Shown here: one piece after another, positions 5,347-8,910 of the stretch
How positions within the stretch are numbered: position 1 is the stretch's first letter
Layout: every line of letters begins with the position of its first letter
DNA from: Bacillota bacterium
GTDB lineage: Bacteria > Bacillota > Bacilli > Bacillales_B > DSM-18226
Length of the DNA stretch: 8,910 nucleotides
Assembly (NCBI GenBank): GCA_021821235.1
Contig: JAKACS010000095.1
Coordinates: 1 to 8,910, forward strand
Direction: 5' to 3'
Made by a program: the position numbers and the translations under genes
Notes under the pieces: generated by a model
Seen by the model: the letters and a program-made list of their open reading frames with translations, nothing else
Told to the model about the DNA's origin: nothing
The model's database searches: none

Positions 5347-6705
5347 TTAAGCAGATTCCCGGCTGAATTTTCGCTTTTGGATTAAAATCAACCGCGAGGA
5401 AAGGCCAATACCGGCTGCCAGCAGGCCAATCGTAAGTCCGATCCAATATCCAGCTGCGCCAAGCTTCGCTATGTTTGCTAACAGATAACCAACCGGCAGA
5501 CAAATAAGCCAATAGGCAATTAACGTCATAATAAACGCTGGATTCACATCTTTATAACCCCTAAGTGCTCCTTGTGCCGTAACTTGAATCGCATCTGATA
5601 GTTGAAAGAACAATGCGTATATAAGAAATTGGCCGGTTAACTTGATTACAGCCGGTTCGTTCGAATAAAGACCTGCGACCTGATAACGGAACAAAACAAC
5701 AAACACCCCGGTAAAAATTGCAATGATAACAGCAAGAGACAACCCGAGCCAGCTGTAGTCCCTAGCATCGCGGAAACGCTTCGCGCCAACCTCATAACCG
5801 ACCAAAACAGTCAATGCCAACGAAATGCTATAGGGGATCATATAAAGAAATGAAACAATATTTAACGCAACTTGATAAGCTGCAATCGTTGTCACATCAT
5901 ACTGGCTAATTAGGATCGTAACAACCGCAAAGATACTTGTTTCAAAAAAGATCGATAACCCCATTGGTATGCCAATTTTTAAAATTTCGTTGCATTTTGC
6001 AAGTGATAACTTTTTAAAGTATACGAATTTTGCATAACTTGAAAAAGGGTCTTTCGTTTTTATAATCATGATCGTAATGGCAAGAATGACCCAATAAGTA
6101 AATGACGTGGCATAGCCGGCACCTGCCCCGCCAAGCTTAGGAAAACCCCAGCGGCCAAAAATCAGCACATAATTCAAAAACAAATCGATTGGCAGTGAAC
6201 TCAATAAAATAAACATAACCGTTCGAGTCTTGCCCAGCGCATAAATGAATGACCGTAATGCATTAAAGATAAAGAGTGGGATAATCCCCCAGGCCAACCC
6301 AAACAAATAGTTTTTGGCTACTGTTTGAACAGTCGCTGTTAAATTCATCATTGCCAAAATAGGATCAAGCAGTAAAAAACCGCCAAGTAGAACGATCACG
6401 GAGATAACAATTGCCAAGAAAATGCCATGACCTAGTACGGAAGAAACTTCGTTGTGCTGTTTTTGGCCAAAACGCTGTGCAGCAATCGGTGAAACGGCAA
6501 GCAAAATCCCACTTAAACCTGTAAAAACAGGACTCCAAATTGAAGAACCAATGGCTACTCCAGCCAATTCTGTCGAGCCATATCTCCCGGACATCGTCGT
6601 ATTAAAAAAAACCATTGAAAACATGCCTAGCTGTGTGATTAAAATTGGAATTAATAAAATAAAAATTTGCTTTACCTTTTCACTTAGTGTAAATGTCTGA
6701 TCCAT
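5347..6705 (-). CDS. NorM-like MATE family efflux transporter
   Basis: This 452-residue protein has twelve predicted membrane helices in two homologous halves, split by a basic loop near residues 215-240. It should export cationic drugs or metabolites in exchange for Na+ or H+. Acidic residues known to matter in Vibrio NorM are visible at equivalent places: Glu255 in FFETSIFA and Asp371 in QLSDAIQ. The TM1 acidic residue, normally in a D-T-x-M-x-G motif, is Asn35 here (FFNTTMSG). The conserved QRFGQ (77-81) and the TM7-8 stretch AAYQVALNIVSFLYMIPYSI (275-294) support the family. The ATG has GAGGAG (6712-6717) six bases upstream. The gene lies 126 bases downstream of the BtuF-like gene on the same strand, so cotranscription is possible. 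It is convergent with the CGCGG gene. Confidence 0.92.
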   Translation of the reverse strand: MDQTFTLSEKVKQIFILLIPILITQLGMFSMVFFNTTMSGRYGSTELAGVAIGSSIWSPVFTGLSGILLAVSPIAAQRFGQKQHNEVSSVLGHGIFLAIVISVIVLLGGFLLLDPILAMMNLTATVQTVAKNYLFGLAWGIIPLFIFNALRSFIYALGKTRTVMFILLSSLPIDLFLNYVLIFGRWGFPKLGGAGAGYATSFTYWVILAITIMIIKTKDPFSSYAKFVYFKKLSLAKCNEILKIGIPMGLSIFFETSIFAVVTILISQYDVTTIAAYQVALNIVSFLYMIPYSISLALTVLVGYEVGAKRFRDARDYSWLGLSLAVIIAIFTGVFVVLFRYQVAGLYSNEPAVIKLTGQFLIYALFFQLSDAIQVTAQGALRGYKDVNPAFIMTLIAYWLICLPVGYLLANIAKLGAAGYWIGLTIGLLAAGIGLSSRLILIQKRKFSRESA

Positions 6706-6732
6706 CGTAAACTCCTCAAATTAACAGCAAAA

Positions 6733-6755
6733 TTGGATCCCTATAAGAGACCCAA
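6733..6755 (-). promoter_or_regulatory. Hairpin in the MATE leader, possible attenuator
   Basis: In the minus-strand RNA nine consecutive pairs form (UUGGGUCUC with GGGAUCCAA, loop UUAUA), two of them G-U wobbles, followed by UUUUG. The plus-strand version has two A/C mismatches, so the structure favours minus-strand RNA. Only about 15 bases separate it from the MATE ribosome binding site, too few for a promoter. Transcription of the MATE gene must therefore pass through it, or start just upstream of it. Confidence 0.45.
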
Positions 6756-6831
6756 CTACTATCATACTTGAATTTGTATATTTTTTCTAGATTCATTGGG
6801 ATGTTTTCCTGTAATTATTGGAGCAAACCTT

Positions 6832-7602
6832 TCACACTGAGCAATGAAGCAAGTGAACGAGCATTTCCAAACCATCCAAAAGCCGCGGCGATGGCCTGCA
6901 GTATAACTCTTCTTCTAAAATAAAAATCCGGTTTTCCGTTATGTTTAGTGTTCCAAAACCAATTCGGTTTGTTATACTCGTTTTGTTCACTTTTTTCTTT
7001 CTGACCCCAACCCATGCTAAACAAATAAAATCCGGCATTCGATGAACAATGTTCCTCCAGTCTGTTTGCACACTTGCCAGTTCGACATCTGCAAAAAGAT
7101 TTACCGCACCTGCTGCTTCCGAGATCTCAGTTAGCCAGTTGTACTTCCCTGGTGTAAAAATCGGATTTGGCCACCACTCCCAATAAATACTTGGCCGTGG
7201 GCAGGTTGTTCCGGCATTTTGTTTGATAGTATCCAATCTTAAACGAAACTTTTTCGCCGCTTCAATCCCAAGTTCCCGATTACCGAGTGCTTCTGCAGCC
7301 GTTTTTAAATCCTCCTCAATTTCTAGAAGCGATTGCGGATTTAAAATAATATGCGGAATATTCCTTTTCTTCAATGCTTCTACATTTTTTTCCATACCAG
7401 GAACACTTAAAGATGCAAGGACAAGATCTGGTTTCAATTGGGCAACCAGTTCCATGTTAATGGATAGATCAGGACCAACCTTTGGCAGATGTGTAACCGT
7501 CTTGGGCCAATCAGAATAATCATCGACGGCTACTAAATTCGATGTCAAACCGAGGTATTCTACAATTTCCGTGTTGCTTGGACAGAGCGAAATGATTCTC
7601 AA
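6832..7602 (-). CDS. BtuF-like substrate-binding domain protein, no signal peptide
   Basis: The 256-residue product is a two-lobe substrate-binding protein of the Peripla_BP_2/BtuF type, the fold that binds cobalamin or ferric siderophores. The N-lobe opens with RIISLCPSNTEIVEYLG (2-18), followed by VGPDLSINMELV (42-53) and KPDLVLASLSVPGME (57-71). The C-lobe has IYWEWWPNP (139-147), DFICLAWVGV (191-200) and YCRPSPRLLDGL (234-245). There is no secretion signal or lipobox; the fold begins at residue 2, so the protein is probably cytoplasmic. The frame extends upstream to a TTG at 7662, but AGGAGGA (7611-7617) lies eight bases before the TTG at 7602, which matches the family N terminus. No ABC permease or ATPase is nearby. 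A cobalamin-binding or corrinoid-sensing role is possible, but the ligand is not shown. Confidence 0.85.
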   Translation of the reverse strand: MRIISLCPSNTEIVEYLGLTSNLVAVDDYSDWPKTVTHLPKVGPDLSINMELVAQLKPDLVLASLSVPGMEKNVEALKKRNIPHIILNPQSLLEIEEDLKTAAEALGNRELGIEAAKKFRLRLDTIKQNAGTTCPRPSIYWEWWPNPIFTPGKYNWLTEISEAAGAVNLFADVELASVQTDWRNIVHRMPDFICLAWVGVRKKKVNKTSITNRIGFGTLNITENRIFILEEELYCRPSPRLLDGLEMLVHLLHCSV

Positions 7603-7610
7603 TGACCGTT

Positions 7611-7617
7611 TCCTCCT
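7611..7617 (-). promoter_or_regulatory. Ribosome binding site fixing the BtuF-like start
   Basis: AGGAGGA on the minus strand, within GAGAGGAGGAAACGGTCA, ends eight bases before TTG at 7602. The ATG at 7626 and the TTG at 7662 lack comparable sites, so the 256-residue product is preferred. Confidence 0.8.
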
Positions 7618-7705
7618 CTCCCTCATTTCATTCCAATTTATTTTCTCAATTTCAACAGCCAATAAAAATAAAAACCGTTAGATCAAATTACATGCCTCAT
7701 TAAGC

Positions 7706-7790
7706 GAACTATTTCCCTTAAAATCAGGAACATAGTTCAGCTCCATTCTATATTTTGCAACTTCGACAAAAAAATAGCAAATAGTTCCTG
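7706..7790 (-). repeat. Three mutually complementary segments upstream of the BtuF-like gene
   Basis: On the minus strand three segments share the core GAACTAT or its complement. L is CAGGAACTATTT (7790-7779), M is GAACTATGTTCCTG (7738-7725) and R is AAATAGTTC (7714-7706). L can pair with R over nine bases, L with M over seven (CAGGAAC/GTTCCTG), and M with R over seven (GAACTAT/ATAGTTC). These pairings exclude one another. A TATAGA at 7752-7747 could be a -10 box, in which case the segments would be repeated operator sites around the promoter. If transcription starts further upstream they would form a switching leader. The 160 bases between 7603 and 7762 hold no gene. Confidence 0.45.
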
Positions 7791-7814
7791 TTTTCGGCTG
7801 CCTGCTGTTTAAAC

Positions 7815-7849
7815 AATAAAAGAAGAGCCTTATCCTAGAAGGATAAGGC
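7815..7849 (-). terminator. Rho-independent terminator of the CoA-transferase gene
   Basis: On the minus strand GCCTTATCC (7849-7841) pairs perfectly with GGATAAGGC (7835-7827) over a five-base loop, then TCTTCTTTTATT follows. A matching AAAAGAA run upstream can lengthen the stem. It starts 11 bases after the stop codon at 7860-7862. Confidence 0.9.
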
Positions 7850-7859
7850 CGTTCTTTTA

Positions 7860-8910
7860 TTATTCATGCGGCTGCAAGGTTTTCTGAAGCATTGTTCCTT
7901 CTTTTGCAAATTGGATGTGCCATGAAAATGCTTTTTCCAAAATATGCGGGGTTTGGCCGCCGCGGTTTAGTGCTTCATAGTAATACTCTCTTAGCTGCGG
8001 ACGGTACATTGGATGTGCGCAATTTTCAATAATTAATTCAACCCGCTCTCGTGGTGCCAAGCCTCGCAAGTCTGCATAGCCTTGTTCAGTGACCAACACG
8101 TCAACATCGTGTTCCGTATGATCAACATGTGATACAAATGGGACAATACTGGATATTTTTCCACCCTTGGCGATCGATTTTGTCACGAAAATCGCTAGAC
8201 GGGCATTGCGGGCAAAATCACCCGAACCGCCGATCCCATTCATCATTTTTGTTCCGAGGACATGTGTCGAATTCACGTTTCCATAAATATCCGCTTCCAA
8301 CGCTGTATTAATTGAAATAAGCCCCAAACGACGAATGATTTCCGGATGATTCGATATTTCTTGCGGCCGTAGAACAATTCGGTCGCGGTATTTTTCAAGG
8401 TTGCCGAGAACCGTTTTCATTTTTTCCTCGGATAAGGTAATTGAGCAGCATGAGGCAAAATTGACTTTGCCAGCATCAAACAGATCAAAGACAGCATCCT
8501 GAAGAACTTCAGAATAGACTTGCAAATCCTCAAATTCCGAATCCAACAATCCGTGGAAAACAGCATTTGCCACAGAACCGATCCCTGACTGCAACGGTGC
8601 TAGCCTGTTCGTCAGCCTTCCAGCAGCAATCTCATTGCGCAAAAAGTCAATCAAATGATTAGCCATGGTAACCGTTTCTTCATCTGGCGGAACAATGGTC
8701 GATGGGGAATCCAACTGATTGGTAAAGACAATTCCTTTAATCTTATCAAAATCAACAGGGATGCCGATTGTGCCAATCCTGTCATCTGGTTTCTGCAGCG
8801 GGATTGGCGTGCGCTCCCCTTGTTTTCCCGGATCATAAATATCGTGAACGCCTTCCAACAATTCCGACTGTGCTAAATTGATTTCGATAATAACAGACTT
8901 TGCATGCTTG
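7860..8910 (-). CDS. Acetyl-CoA hydrolase/succinate CoA-transferase, N terminus outside the window
   Basis: The C-terminal 349 residues of an enzyme usually near 500 residues are visible; the frame stays open to the right edge. Residues here are numbered from that edge. The family moves CoA between acyl-CoA and a carboxylate, such as succinyl-CoA with acetate or propionate, or hydrolyses acetyl-CoA. Diagnostic parts are LEGVHDIYDP (18-27), PLQSGIGSVANAVFHGL (105-121), VYSEVLQD with the nucleophilic Glu134 (131-138), LRPQEISNHPEIIRRLG (180-196), GTKMMNGIGGSGDFARNA (219-236) and VSHVDHTEHDVDVLVTEQG (259-277). The sequence resembles the YgfH/succinate CoA-transferase subfamily more than 4-hydroxybutyrate transferases. 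A TTG at 8861 is not the start, because family-like sequence (VIIEINLAQSE) continues upstream of it. The gene is closed by a strong terminator and looks intact in the visible part. Confidence 0.93.
   Translation of the reverse strand, partial: KHAKSVIIEINLAQSELLEGVHDIYDPGKQGERTPIPLQKPDDRIGTIGIPVDFDKIKGIVFTNQLDSPSTIVPPDEETVTMANHLIDFLRNEIAAGRLTNRLAPLQSGIGSVANAVFHGLLDSEFEDLQVYSEVLQDAVFDLFDAGKVNFASCCSITLSEEKMKTVLGNLEKYRDRIVLRPQEISNHPEIIRRLGLISINTALEADIYGNVNSTHVLGTKMMNGIGGSGDFARNARLAIFVTKSIAKGGKISSIVPFVSHVDHTEHDVDVLVTEQGYADLRGLAPRERVELIIENCAHPMYRPQLREYYYEALNRGGQTPHILEKAFSWHIQFAKEGTMLQKTLQPHE

Noticed and set aside
6815..7024. 69-codon minus-strand open frame overlapping the BtuF-like gene
   Set aside because: It is an out-of-frame shadow inside the well-supported BtuF-like coding region.
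7603..7662. N-terminal extension of the BtuF-like protein to TTG 7662
   Set aside because: The extension is charged, not a signal peptide, and spans the strong ribosome binding site that serves TTG 7602.
7728..7738. LexA-box-like GAACATAGTTC
   Set aside because: Bacillus LexA sites are GAAC-N4-GTTC; here the spacer is three bases and no SOS gene follows.
7603..7815. Cobalamin riboswitch before the BtuF-like gene
   Set aside because: I could not find the conserved B12-box sequence or its surrounding helices on the minus strand.
8859..8861. TTG at 8861 as the start of the CoA-transferase
   Set aside because: Sixteen further codons upstream of it stay open to the window edge and resemble the family, so the gene continues beyond the window.

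Overview
The window looks like chromosomal DNA from a low-GC, endospore-forming member of the Bacillaceae. The support is strong AGGAGG-type ribosome binding sites, GTG and TTG starts, a small Cys/Pro-rich coat-like protein behind a sporulation-type -10 element, and proteins that all read like Bacillus families. No genus can be named from the sequence alone. I see no tRNA, rRNA, CRISPR array, insertion sequence or phage gene.

Layout. 1-480: a monocistronic 97-residue protein of Pro, Met and Cys-Cys units, with a sigma-E/K-like -10 and a clean terminator. 550-1646: an AI-2E/PerM-type membrane protein, convergent with a hotdog acyl-CoA thioesterase (minus strand, 1658-2059). 2060-2232: a divergent intergenic region holding two small abutting palindromes. 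2233-4930: a two-gene operon of an aldehyde dehydrogenase and an iron-dependent alcohol dehydrogenase, closed by a terminator. 4970-5333: a short unit with one 86-residue gene ending in a CGCGG motif. It resembles the proteins called CGCGG-family putative radical-SAM-modified RiPPs, and a perfect FNR-type palindrome sits upstream at class II spacing. 5347-7602, minus strand: a BtuF-like corrinoid/siderophore-binding domain protein without a signal peptide, followed by a NorM-like MATE exporter. 7603-7815: a leader with three mutually complementary segments. 7815-8910, minus strand: a strong terminator, then the C-terminal 349 residues of an acetyl-CoA hydrolase/succinate CoA-transferase that runs off the right edge.

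How the genes may work together. The dehydrogenase pair has the layout of an alcohol-aldehyde-acid oxidation module of unknown substrate. The CoA-transferase and thioesterase handle acyl-CoA/acid interconversion, but they are separate transcription units, so a shared pathway is only a possibility. The most interesting point is the CGCGG precursor-like gene. It has its own transcription unit, an apparently oxygen-responsive promoter, and no modifying radical SAM enzyme in the window. Several start codons are placed by ribosome binding site rather than by longest frame: the thioesterase at 2059 and the BtuF-like protein at 7602.
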